Shown here: piece after piece, positions 32,465 to 39,380 of the stretch
How positions within the stretch are numbered: position 1 is the first letter of the stretch
How the letters are laid out: every line of letters begins with the position of its first letter
DNA from: Patescibacteria group bacterium
GTDB taxonomy: Bacteria; Patescibacteriota; CPR2; UBA1875; JAMCYV01
Reading direction: 5' to 3'
Length of the DNA: 39,508 nt
Assembly: GCA_023473595.1 (NCBI GenBank)
Contig: JAMCYV010000027.1
Span: forward strand, 1 to 39,508
Translations under genes and position numbers: made by a program
Notes under the pieces: generated by a model
What the model was told of the DNA's origin: nothing
Seen by the model: only the letters and a program-made list of their open reading frames with translations
Databases searched by the model: none

Positions 32465-33115
32465 ATGCGTGAAAAAATTGTAGAAGAAGAGAAGAAAACC
32501 AGTAAAAATGAATATTTATCTTTCTTTCTAGAAACGTTGAAAACCATCGCTTTTATCGCAGTAGCCTTTGTTTTCGTAAGATATTATCTTGTCCAGCCAT
32601 TTCTAGTAGTCGGCACCAGCATGGAGCCTAGCTTTCACGATGGCGAATATATCCTCGTAAATGAGATAAGCTATCATTTCTTTGTTCCCAAAAGAGGCGA
32701 AGTCGTCATTTTTAAGCATCCTGACAAAGAGTGCACAGAGAGCGTTGAAAACAGCTATATAAATAGAATCTTCCTCCAAGGACCTTGCAAAAACTATATA
32801 AAAAGAGTAGTTGGTCTTCCTGGAGAGACAGTAGAAATTAAAGACGGTGCCATTACAGTTTATAACGATAAAAACCCTTCTGGCGAGAAATTATCTGAAA
32901 ATTATACTGCCGATATTAAGCTTTTTGGCAACCAAAAAGTGACTTTAGAAAAAGACGAATACTATGTAGTCGGAGATAACCGCCTACCGAACGGGTCTTC
33001 TGATTCTCGCGAATGGGGACCACTGAAAAGAGAATTTATCACCGGCAAAGCCGCCCTCGTAGTCTTGCCTTTACAAAACTTAGGCTTAGTCCGAGCCCCT
33101 AGTTATAGCAATTAA
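32465..33115 (+). CDS. lepB: Signal peptidase I
   Basis: Removes signal peptides at the outer face of the membrane. 216 residues: one N-terminal membrane helix (about 25-48), then the Ser-Lys dyad with Ser52 in GTSMEPSF and Lys113 in YIKRVVGLPGE, and the C-terminal GDNRLPNGSSDSREWGPL. An insert of about 20 residues before the lysine holds Cys90 and Cys108, which could form a disulfide outside the cell. The transcript is probably leaderless. Its stop overlaps the stop of the convergent TIM-barrel gene. Confidence 0.95.
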   Translation: MREKIVEEEKKTSKNEYLSFFLETLKTIAFIAVAFVFVRYYLVQPFLVVGTSMEPSFHDGEYILVNEISYHFFVPKRGEVVIFKHPDKECTESVENSYINRIFLQGPCKNYIKRVVGLPGETVEIKDGAITVYNDKNPSGEKLSENYTADIKLFGNQKVTLEKDEYYVVGDNRLPNGSSDSREWGPLKREFITGKAALVVLPLQNLGLVRAPSYSN

Positions 33116-33819
33116 TTTGAACTATTTTTCAAATTTAGATAATTTCTGATATACTCAAATTCTTTGTGAATATCTCGAGGAGAGTCTAATCCACTTTCAA
33201 TAATAATCGGCAAATTTAGGTCAGGGATAAAATCCATAAAATAAGCCTGCTTTGTTTGAAAAAGTGGCTCATGGAAGGTATCAAACCCACTTAAATGAAT
33301 TTCGTTTATCCTATCTTTAAAGCCATTAACTAAGTCGTTACCTAACTTCATTGTTTGATCATTAGTATAGGCATGGTTAATGTCAAAGACCATAGGAACA
33401 TTAAACTCTTGAAAAAGGTTTTTTAACCCAATAATATCTTTGCAAGAATTTTTACGATTATCCATGTTTTCTACTGCAAAAGGGAGCTCAAATCTCTTCA
33501 AAAAACTATAATCCTTAAATTCATCTGGATGTAAAACAACGCTATCAAACTTTATTGTTTTGTATTTTTCTTCAATAGCTTGAAGCATTTGGATGTATTC
33601 TTCTTCATTCTCTCCTCTATAAATTGGAGCATGGAGAGCAATATATTTAAATCCTTCAACATCTTGCTGTCTCAATTTTTTAAAATTTTCTAAATCAGAA
33701 GAATCATGAAACATTAGTTCGATTGCATTACAACCAACTTTTCTAAAAATATCTATAGTATGAGGATCAAGCGAGTTATGAGTTTTATATAAACAGCCGG
33801 TAGAAAAACCAAGTACCAT
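33112..33819 (-). CDS. Xylose isomerase-like TIM-barrel protein
   Basis: 235 residues starting MVLGFSTGCLYK. The pattern of the sugar isomerase/AP endonuclease 2 barrel is visible: GCNAIELMF, YIALHAPIYRG, SVVLHPDEF (His), FAVENMDNR (Glu), PMVFDINHAY (Asp, His), INEIHLSGFDTFHEPL (His) and LPIIIESGLD (Glu). These His/Asp/Glu positions suggest a metal-dependent enzyme. Substrate unknown; sugar-phosphate isomerase/epimerase is the general guess. I prefer the ATG at 33819, one nt after the parB stop, over starts inside parB. Confidence 0.8.
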   Translation of the reverse strand: MVLGFSTGCLYKTHNSLDPHTIDIFRKVGCNAIELMFHDSSDLENFKKLRQQDVEGFKYIALHAPIYRGENEEEYIQMLQAIEEKYKTIKFDSVVLHPDEFKDYSFLKRFELPFAVENMDNRKNSCKDIIGLKNLFQEFNVPMVFDINHAYTNDQTMKLGNDLVNGFKDRINEIHLSGFDTFHEPLFQTKQAYFMDFIPDLNLPIIIESGLDSPRDIHKEFEYIRNYLNLKNSSN

Positions 33820-33820
33820 A

Positions 33821-34678
33821 TTAGCCAATAAGCTTTTTATAGATTCTCTCCAACTCTTCATCGCTATAGTATTCAATTTGGATTTTGCCTCCGGCGCCTT
33901 TTCTTTGAATCGTAACTTTAGTGCCGAAAAATTCGCTTAATTTTTGAATCAAACTCTTTATCTCTAAATTATCTTCTTCTTTTAACATTGTAATAGGGCC
34001 TTTTTTAACCCTAGCTTCAGCCTGCCTGACATTCAAGCTGCCGGAAATTATCGAATTATATAAAGCTAATTGCTGTTCCAAAGTTGGAAGAGCTAGAATC
34101 GCTCTAGCATGTCCTTCAGTGATTTTTCCCTCTCTAAGTCCCCTTTTTACTTCAACCGGAAGAGATAAAAGACGCATTGTGTTTGCCACAGTGCTCCTGG
34201 CTTTCCCGACTTTTCTTGCCACTTCTTCTTGGGTTAGGGAGAATGCATCCAAAAGTTTTTTGTAAGCTGTCGCTTCTTCCAATGGATTTAAATCCGCCCT
34301 CTGGATATTCTCAATTAAAGCGATCTCCAACTTTTCAATATCTTTGGTTTCTCTGAAAATTACCGGTACTTCTTTAAGGCCCGCAATTTCAGCCGCCTTG
34401 AGCCTTCTCTCGCCAGCAATTAAAATGAAATCCTCCCCTTCCTTAGTAACAACAAGAGGCTGGATGATGCCGTGAACTTTTATTGAGTTTGCAAGATCTC
34501 TAAGATCTTCGTCTTTAAATTCCCGCCTCGGCTGATGAGGATTAGGCTTTATCTTGAAGATCTCTAATTTATAAAGATCTCCTTTTTGGCCACTCGAATC
34601 ACTATCTGATTTTAAATCATCTTTTAAGGGAATCAAAGAATCCAAACCTCTTCCTAAGCCGATGTTTCTTGCCGACAT
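33821..34678 (-). CDS. parB: Chromosome partitioning protein ParB
   Basis: Centromere-binding CTPase that loads at parS and works with ParA. 285 residues: N-terminal IKPNPHQPRREF and the CTP-binding region with LIAGERRLKAAEIAGLKEVPVI, a helix-turn-helix (LTQEEVARKVGKARSTVANTMRLL), then a short dimerisation domain at the C-terminus. It overlaps parA by 25 nt. No consensus parS (TGTTTCACGTGAAACA) was seen in the window. Confidence 0.95.
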   Translation of the reverse strand: MSARNIGLGRGLDSLIPLKDDLKSDSDSSGQKGDLYKLEIFKIKPNPHQPRREFKDEDLRDLANSIKVHGIIQPLVVTKEGEDFILIAGERRLKAAEIAGLKEVPVIFRETKDIEKLEIALIENIQRADLNPLEEATAYKKLLDAFSLTQEEVARKVGKARSTVANTMRLLSLPVEVKRGLREGKITEGHARAILALPTLEQQLALYNSIISGSLNVRQAEARVKKGPITMLKEEDNLEIKSLIQKLSEFFGTKVTIQRKGAGGKIQIEYYSDEELERIYKKLIG

Positions 34679-35430
34679 AAGTCTATTACCTCCTTCGCTA
34701 ATTTCTTATAAGCCGCCGCTCCTTTACTAAGCCAGTCATATTGCATAATCGCTTTGCCATGGCTGGGCGCTTCTGCTAAGCGGATTGAGCGGGGAATGAT
34801 CGCCTCAAAAAGCTTTCCCGGAAAATGTTTTTTAAGTTCTTCTTCGACCTGTTTGGAGAGGATCGTTCTTTTATCATACATCGTTATCACCACTCCTAGA
34901 AGGGATAAATGAGGATTCAAATACGTCTTGATCCTTTGGACAGTATGCAAAAGTTGGCTCAAGCCTTCTAAGGCATAATATTCTGATTGGACAGGGATAA
35001 TAATTTTGTCAGCAGCGACTAATCCGTTTACCGTAAGAAGCCCAAGGCTTGGCGGACAATCAATTAAGATAAAGTCATAGTCCCCTTTTATTTTTTCGAG
35101 AGCCCTCTTAAGTTTTGTCTCTCTGGAAAATTCCTTGACCAGCTCGACTTCCGCTCCCGCGAGGACTACACTTGCTGGAATAATCTCAAGACCCGAAATA
35201 TTAGAATTAATTTTAATGTCTTCAACCGCTTTTTCATTTATTAGAATATCGTAAAGACAGCTCTCGATAGAGGACTTGTCTACTCCAAGCCCGCTTGTGG
35301 AATTCCCTTGCGGATCTAGATCGACAAGTAAAACTTTTTTTCCCGCCTTTGCAATATATGAGGCAAGATTAACAGCCGTAGTTGTCTTTCCGACCCCTCC
35401 TTTTTGATTTACGATTGCAATCGTTGTCAT
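34654..35430 (-). CDS. parA: Chromosome partitioning ATPase ParA/Soj
   Basis: Deviant Walker ATPase that moves ParB-bound DNA. 258 residues with KGGVGKTTTAVNLA (deviant Walker A), LLVDLDPQGNSTSGLG (A'), and FILIDCPPSLGLLTVNGL (Walker B). The ATG at 35430 has TAGGA upstream. It follows the treT stop by 12 nt, but a TGC-TAAAAT box at 35450-35455 could give it a separate start of transcription. Confidence 0.96.
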   Translation of the reverse strand: MTTIAIVNQKGGVGKTTTAVNLASYIAKAGKKVLLVDLDPQGNSTSGLGVDKSSIESCLYDILINEKAVEDIKINSNISGLEIIPASVVLAGAEVELVKEFSRETKLKRALEKIKGDYDFILIDCPPSLGLLTVNGLVAADKIIIPVQSEYYALEGLSQLLHTVQRIKTYLNPHLSLLGVVITMYDKRTILSKQVEEELKKHFPGKLFEAIIPRSIRLAEAPSHGKAIMQYDWLSKGAAAYKKLAKEVIDLCRQETSA

Positions 35431-35442
35431 AATTTAAAAATC

Positions 35443-36693
35443 CTAATTAATTTTAGCATGAATTAGAGAGCCAAGCACTTCTTTTATTACTGCAAGCTCA
35501 TCTCTAATAAGTCTCGGGAGAAGGAAATTTTGCCTAACCTTTTCTCTGCCCAACCTGCCCATTCCTTTGGCGATCTCTTTATTTTCTAGAAGAAAAATGA
35601 GTTTCTCAGCGCATTCCTGGGTGGAACTAACAAGGTAGCCGTTTACACCATCCTCGATTTGCAAAGGAATGCCGCCCACATTTCCGGCTATTACCGGCGT
35701 CCCTTTCCAAAGGGCCTCGGAAACGGTGAGGCCGAAGCCTTCCCTTAGAGATTTTTGAATAACAACGTCAGAAATGGTCTGAAGAGCGTTTATTTCCAAG
35801 CCTTCTTGATTGTACATAACGATAATATCTTTGTCGTTTTCAACCGCTTTCTCAAATTGCTTATAAATTCGAAGTGCTTCCGGATCATCATCGGCAACGT
35901 TTCCTGCATAAACAAGCCGCAAATTAGGAATTCTCTTTTTGGCGATTTTATAGGCTTCAACAACTCCCAGAGGATCTTTCCAAGGATCAAAACGAGAGAC
36001 TTGAGAAACAATTGGTCTTTTTGTATTTATTTTAAAGCTTCTTAATTTACTTTCTGCTTGGGCACGGTCTAATTTTACATTTTTCTTGCTCAAAGGATCG
36101 ATTGCAGGCGGAATAATAAAAATTTTTTTCTTAAGGCTCTTAAAGACATATTGTTCGGCTGAAAAAATATAAGCGTCATAAAGATCGATAAATTTTTTAA
36201 AGTAATTTAAAACTTTTTCATTTGGGGAAGTGGTATCTATATGACATCGCCAGACAAACTTGGTTTTCCCTTTCTTTAAGTAAGCTATCATTTTGGCCGG
36301 CTGAGGATCATGGACGACTACTAAGTCATAAAGAGAAGGATCAAACTCTGAAGCTAGATTTTGGTTGCAATACTCATAGTAGCGCCATTCATCCTCGGTA
36401 AATTCTTGATCGCCGCCCTGAAGAGCATTGTGAATTTTTTTAGTAACATTGAAAAATTCTTCTCCTTCATTTATAACAGCCCAAGTAAAATCAAGACCCA
36501 AGCTTTTTAAAAGGGGGATCTCTTGCCTTAAAATTTCGGCGACTCCTCCGCCATAAGCAGTAGCATTAACATGGCAGATCCTTATGCCTTTTAGCTCGTC
36601 CGCTAGTTTTCCAATCTCTTCATAAATTTTAGAGTCGATAACATGCCTGTAATTTTCTAATGAGACGGTTTTCCGAGTTCTAACGTTAATCAT
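35443..36693 (-). CDS. treT: GT4 glycosyltransferase of the trehalose synthase (TreT) type
   Basis: TreT enzymes join a nucleotide sugar and glucose to trehalose. 416 residues. The N-terminal CHVNATAYGGGVAEILRQEIPLL is the hallmark of this group. The GT-B fold C-terminal half shows VSQVSRFDPWKDPLGVVEAYKI, LVYAGNVADDDPEAL and the donor-site EGFGLTVSEALWKGTPVIAGNVGGIPLQI. Trehalose phosphorylase-like and other GT4 members share parts of this, so the exact reaction is likely but unproven. It precedes parA and has a leaderless-type start. Confidence 0.82.
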   Translation of the reverse strand: MINVRTRKTVSLENYRHVIDSKIYEEIGKLADELKGIRICHVNATAYGGGVAEILRQEIPLLKSLGLDFTWAVINEGEEFFNVTKKIHNALQGGDQEFTEDEWRYYEYCNQNLASEFDPSLYDLVVVHDPQPAKMIAYLKKGKTKFVWRCHIDTTSPNEKVLNYFKKFIDLYDAYIFSAEQYVFKSLKKKIFIIPPAIDPLSKKNVKLDRAQAESKLRSFKINTKRPIVSQVSRFDPWKDPLGVVEAYKIAKKRIPNLRLVYAGNVADDDPEALRIYKQFEKAVENDKDIIVMYNQEGLEINALQTISDVVIQKSLREGFGLTVSEALWKGTPVIAGNVGGIPLQIEDGVNGYLVSSTQECAEKLIFLLENKEIAKGMGRLGREKVRQNFLLPRLIRDELAVIKEVLGSLIHAKIN

Positions 36694-36699
36694 AAGAAT

Positions 36700-36705
36700 A
36701 TTATA
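36700..36705 (-). promoter_or_regulatory. -10 box of treT, leaderless
   Basis: TATAAT (36705-36700) ends 6 nt before the treT ATG. No clear -35 at 17 bp is seen. Confidence 0.55.
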
Positions 36706-36715
36706 GTAAAAAGCA

Positions 36716-36744
36716 TTTACAAAAATAAGAAGAAAAGTTAAAAT
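36716..36744 (+). promoter_or_regulatory. Promoter of the two-gene orphan unit
   Basis: TTTACA (36716-36721), 17 bp, TAAAAT (36739-36744). It diverges from treT. Confidence 0.6.
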
Positions 36745-36785
36745 GGCTTCAAAACTATTCCTCTTAGAAAGGAGGCACCTTTAAA

Positions 36786-37145
36786 ATGAATCTCTACAAA
36801 AAGGCTCTAGAAACCTTTCACAGAATGCAATACAGAGCATTTGACATCTGGTGGTATGAGAGCTTAGTCATTACCATGTTCCCCTATACCGTTTATTGTT
36901 GGGACCAGATGTCAGATGGATCAAAGCGCTATGATATTAAAGCAGATGGTGGGGCTCTACGCAGATTCTTCAGCCAACAAAAACTAGAGTCAGGTACAGT
37001 CATCTATATCCTCTGTCCGGCTCTAGGTGCCGACACAAGTTACCATTATCTAGCTGTCACAGAAAACGTCTTCCGCGAGGAAATGGACCGTTTTTGTAAG
37101 GAAACGGGGGTAGCTAGCCCTATACTTGACCCGGCAAACGCATAA
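36786..37145 (+). CDS. Orphan protein of 119 residues, function unknown
   Basis: Not recognised. Aromatic-rich N-terminal half (FDIWWYESLVITMFPYTVYCWD), a middle with basic residues (LRRFFSQQKLE), then a beta-like stretch GTVIYILCPALG and an acidic helix near the end. No clear membrane anchor. It has a perfect AAAGGAGG site, its own promoter, and a G+C-richer composition than treT and rplU. The next gene follows after 19 nt, so the pair is one transcript. Confidence 0.7.
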   Translation: MNLYKKALETFHRMQYRAFDIWWYESLVITMFPYTVYCWDQMSDGSKRYDIKADGGALRRFFSQQKLESGTVIYILCPALGADTSYHYLAVTENVFREEMDRFCKETGVASPILDPANA

Positions 37146-37164
37146 CGATTAGGGAGGGTTATAC

Positions 37165-37509
37165 ATGGAGACAAATGGCCTTTTTGACCGAATTAGAGAC
37201 TTCAGAAGTCTCTACCGCAATTCATTCCTGATAAATGCGACTGAGCGGATCGAAGGGAACCAGATCTATCTGATGAAACGAGCGATGGCAGCACGGACCG
37301 CTTTTATCTACGTTGCGGTTTCCAAGGAGAGACAGGTCATAGAGTTCTCAGGCCGAGCGGAGCTGGACAACAGGAGTCCTTTTGCTATCCTATACTTCGT
37401 CAAGAGGACGAAGAAGTACTGGACCTACCGTGCAGTAAAACTAAGCGCGCTAGGAATCAATGCGGATGCTCTCGTCGGGGAAATCCGAACGGCTACCGAA
37501 GATCTATAA
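37165..37509 (+). CDS. Orphan protein of 114 residues, function unknown
   Basis: Not recognised. Basic protein with many Arg/Lys (DRIRDFRSLYRNS, VKRTKKYWTYRAVKL), mixed helix and strand character, no membrane segment or signal peptide. GGGAGG precedes the ATG. It is the second gene of the unit with the gene at 36786, ending at a strong terminator. Composition matches its partner rather than the AT-rich surroundings. Confidence 0.7.
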   Translation: METNGLFDRIRDFRSLYRNSFLINATERIEGNQIYLMKRAMAARTAFIYVAVSKERQVIEFSGRAELDNRSPFAILYFVKRTKKYWTYRAVKLSALGINADALVGEIRTATEDL

Positions 37510-37530
37510 GGGGAGATTCATTACCTATCA

Positions 37531-37557
37531 AAACGGCGGACCAAAGGTCCGCCGTTT
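37531..37557. terminator. Bidirectional terminator between orphan unit and rplU
   Basis: AAACGGCGGACC-AAA-GGTCCGCCGTTT: a perfect 12-bp stem with a 3-nt loop between convergent genes. The T-tracts are short on both sides. Confidence 0.85.
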
Positions 37558-37564
37558 CTTGTTA

Positions 37565-38026
37565 TTAAATCTTTACAATTTCTACTCTAGTCAGCTTTTG
37601 CCTGTGGCCTTGCTTCCTCCTGTAATTCTTTCTTTTCTTATATTTTAGAACGACTATTTTGTCCCCTTTTGTCTGTTCGATAATTTTGCCCTCGACTTTT
37701 GAATCCTTAACTAAAGGCTCGCCGATTTCCAGCTTACCAGCTACTTCTTTTAAAAGTACCTCTGAAAAATTAACCTTGTCCCCTTCTTTGCCCTCAATTT
37801 TTTCAACATTAAATTTTAAGCCAGGTGTTACTAAGTATTGCTTGCCTCCGGTTTTGATAACGGCAAAATCATTCGAAGCTTTAGCCGGATTCTCGGTTTT
37901 TTCTACTTTTTGCGGCACTTCTTTTTTAACAGAAGCTGTTTTTTTAACAGAAATTTTCTTTTCTACTTTCTTATTGTTTTCTGTTTTCTGTTTACTGTTT
38001 ACTGTTTTTGTCTTTTCTTCAGCCAT
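37565..38026 (-). CDS. rplU: Ribosomal protein L21 with basic N-terminal extension
   Basis: Large-subunit protein that binds 23S rRNA. The core starts near residue 54 (FAVIKTGGKQYLVTPG) and ends with YKKRKNYRRKQGHRQKLTRVEIVKI, normal for L21. The first 53 residues are extra, Lys/Thr/Glu/Val-rich, and begin in the same heptamer repeat as rpsB. No Shine-Dalgarno precedes the ATG at 38026; a 94-bp palindromic repeat lies 6 nt upstream of it. The usual partner rpmA does not follow. Confidence 0.93.
   Translation of the reverse strand: MAEEKTKTVNSKQKTENNKKVEKKISVKKTASVKKEVPQKVEKTENPAKASNDFAVIKTGGKQYLVTPGLKFNVEKIEGKEGDKVNFSEVLLKEVAGKLEIGEPLVKDSKVEGKIIEQTKGDKIVVLKYKKRKNYRRKQGHRQKLTRVEIVKI
37970..38015. 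repeat. Heptanucleotide tandem repeat at the rplU start
   Basis: On the minus strand units ACAGTAA, ACAGTAA, ACAGAAA, ACAGAAA, ACAATAA follow each other within codons 6-20. The same unit occurs at the start of rpsB (17500-17538). Confidence 0.75.
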
Positions 38027-38032
38027 ACTATT

Positions 38033-38126
38033 TTGTCATTCTGAACTTGATTCAGAATCTATCATTCTGGATTCCGGGTCCCGCCTTTGCCATGCTATGG
38101 ATGGGCAGGCAAGCCTGGAATGACAA
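38033..38126. repeat. Palindromic dispersed repeat, copy B
   Basis: Outer ends TTGTCATT (38033-38040) and AATGACAA (38119-38126) are complementary. Inside is TTCTGAA-CTTGA-TTCAGAA and an inner GGATTCCGGGTCC region. Its left part matches copy A at 19411. It lies in the leader of rplU, between its promoter and its start codon. Confidence 0.8.
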
Positions 38127-38167
38127 GAAGAAGGATTCTTCAATCAGTAAATGTTATTAACTTTAAA

Positions 38168-38196
38168 AGAATAGCAGATTTTTCTCTTCCTTTCAA
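38168..38196 (-). promoter_or_regulatory. Promoter of rplU
   Basis: TTGAAA (38196-38191), 17 bp, TATTCT (38173-38168) with CTGC before the -10. The transcript would carry the whole palindromic repeat in a leader of about 135 nt. Confidence 0.7.
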
Positions 38197-38203
38197 GTCT
38201 TTC

Positions 38204-39304
38204 TTAAAAATCCAGTTTTCTATGGGCTCTGGCAATGCTTTCTAGAAGCCCTAATGAAGCCAAGATAACAACAAGAGAAGTCCCTCCATAGCTAACCAAA
38301 GGCAAGGGGATGCCAGTAACCGGCATAAGGCCGATATTCATTCCCACATTAATGAAAACATGGAAGAAAATCATGGCGACAATTCCGACCGCAAGATACA
38401 TCCCAAAAAGGTCCTTTGAGTGCTGGGCAATCCTGATTCCTCTTAAAATCACAGTAAGAAAAAGTCCTAGAAAGACCATTACACCCAAAAAGCCCATTTC
38501 TTCGGCCATAGCAGCAAAAATAAAGTCGGTGTGCTTCTCTGGAATAAAATTGAGCTGTGATTGGGGCCCGTGACCAAGCCCTCTCCCTAAAAAGTTGCCG
38601 GAACCGATGGCAATTTTCGCCTGAGTTATATTCCAGCCGGCGCCTTGGGGGTCATTGGATGGGTCCAAAAAAACCTCGATACGATGCTTCTGAAAGTCCT
38701 TTAGAAATCTCCAAACGATAGGAAGGGAAATAACCCCAGCAACACCGGCATAAACTAGGTATATTTTTTTAGCGTTTGAAACTATAAACATAGAAAGCCA
38801 GATGACGAAGAAGATGAATGCCGTCCCCAAATCAGGCTGGGCTGCGACCATTACAAGAGGAATTGCCATAAAAATGAAGGATCTTATAATATGCTTCGGC
38901 TTGTCCATGACATCGTGATTAACTGAGAAATATTTGGCTAAAACCAAAATCATAAGAATCTTTGCAATCTCTGAAGGCTGCAATTGAAAAAATCCAAGTT
39001 CGATCCACCTTGTCGCTCCCATCGTCTGCTTGCCCACAAAGAAAAGGACTGCCAACATTACTATTTCTACTATGTAAAGAATCGAACTGTATCTTTTTAG
39101 AAGTGTGTAATCAAAAAAGGTAACTAGAAAAAAGATAACAATCCCGATCAAGGCATAAATAAGTTGCTTTAGGGCTTCCCCGGAGCCGCCAACCATTGTA
39201 AGAGTAGTGCTATAAAGGATTGAGATGCCAATAGCCAAAAGAAGAACCATGCAAATAAAAAGAATCCAATCGAATTTTTTGAAAATTCTAAAACGATCCA
39301 GCAT
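38204..39304 (-). CDS. rodA: Rod shape protein RodA (SEDS glycosyltransferase)
   Basis: Polymerises lipid II with PBP2 during elongation. 366 residues with about ten membrane helices. SEDS landmarks: GATRWIELGFFQLQPSEIAKI, HRIEVFLDPSNDPQGAGWNITQAKIAIGSGNFLGRGLGHGPQSQLNFIPEKHTDFIFAAMAEEMGF, and GLMPVTGIPLPLVSYGGTSLV near the end. It is apart from mreBCD-mrdA but completes that machinery. Leaderless-type start at 39304. Confidence 0.96.
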   Translation of the reverse strand: MLDRFRIFKKFDWILFICMVLLLAIGISILYSTTLTMVGGSGEALKQLIYALIGIVIFFLVTFFDYTLLKRYSSILYIVEIVMLAVLFFVGKQTMGATRWIELGFFQLQPSEIAKILMILVLAKYFSVNHDVMDKPKHIIRSFIFMAIPLVMVAAQPDLGTAFIFFVIWLSMFIVSNAKKIYLVYAGVAGVISLPIVWRFLKDFQKHRIEVFLDPSNDPQGAGWNITQAKIAIGSGNFLGRGLGHGPQSQLNFIPEKHTDFIFAAMAEEMGFLGVMVFLGLFLTVILRGIRIAQHSKDLFGMYLAVGIVAMIFFHVFINVGMNIGLMPVTGIPLPLVSYGGTSLVVILASLGLLESIARAHRKLDF

Positions 39305-39310
39305 ACAGTA

Positions 39311-39339
39311 ATTATATTAGCGTAAATAAATTAAACCAA
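39311..39339 (-). promoter_or_regulatory. Leaderless promoter of rodA
   Basis: TTGGTT (39339-39334), 17 bp, TATAAT (39316-39311). The rodA ATG starts 6 nt after the -10. Confidence 0.7.
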
Positions 39340-39340
39340 C

Positions 39341-39380
39341 AATGTCATCTCGAATGGAGTGATAACGGAATGAGAGATCT
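39341..39380. repeat. Short palindromic element at the end of the GIY-YIG gene
   Basis: It begins AATGTCATCTC and ends GAGAGATCT; ATCTC and GAGAT are complementary. The TGTCAT end recalls copies A and B. The stop codon of the nuclease gene lies in its right end. Confidence 0.55.

Noticed and set aside
33821-36693. Replication origin near parAB
   Set aside because: No dnaA, DnaA-box cluster or parS consensus was seen; parAB alone does not show an origin.
37659-38123. Plus-strand open frame of 154 codons opposite rplU
   Set aside because: Phe/Ser-rich antisense of the rplU extension and the palindromic repeat.
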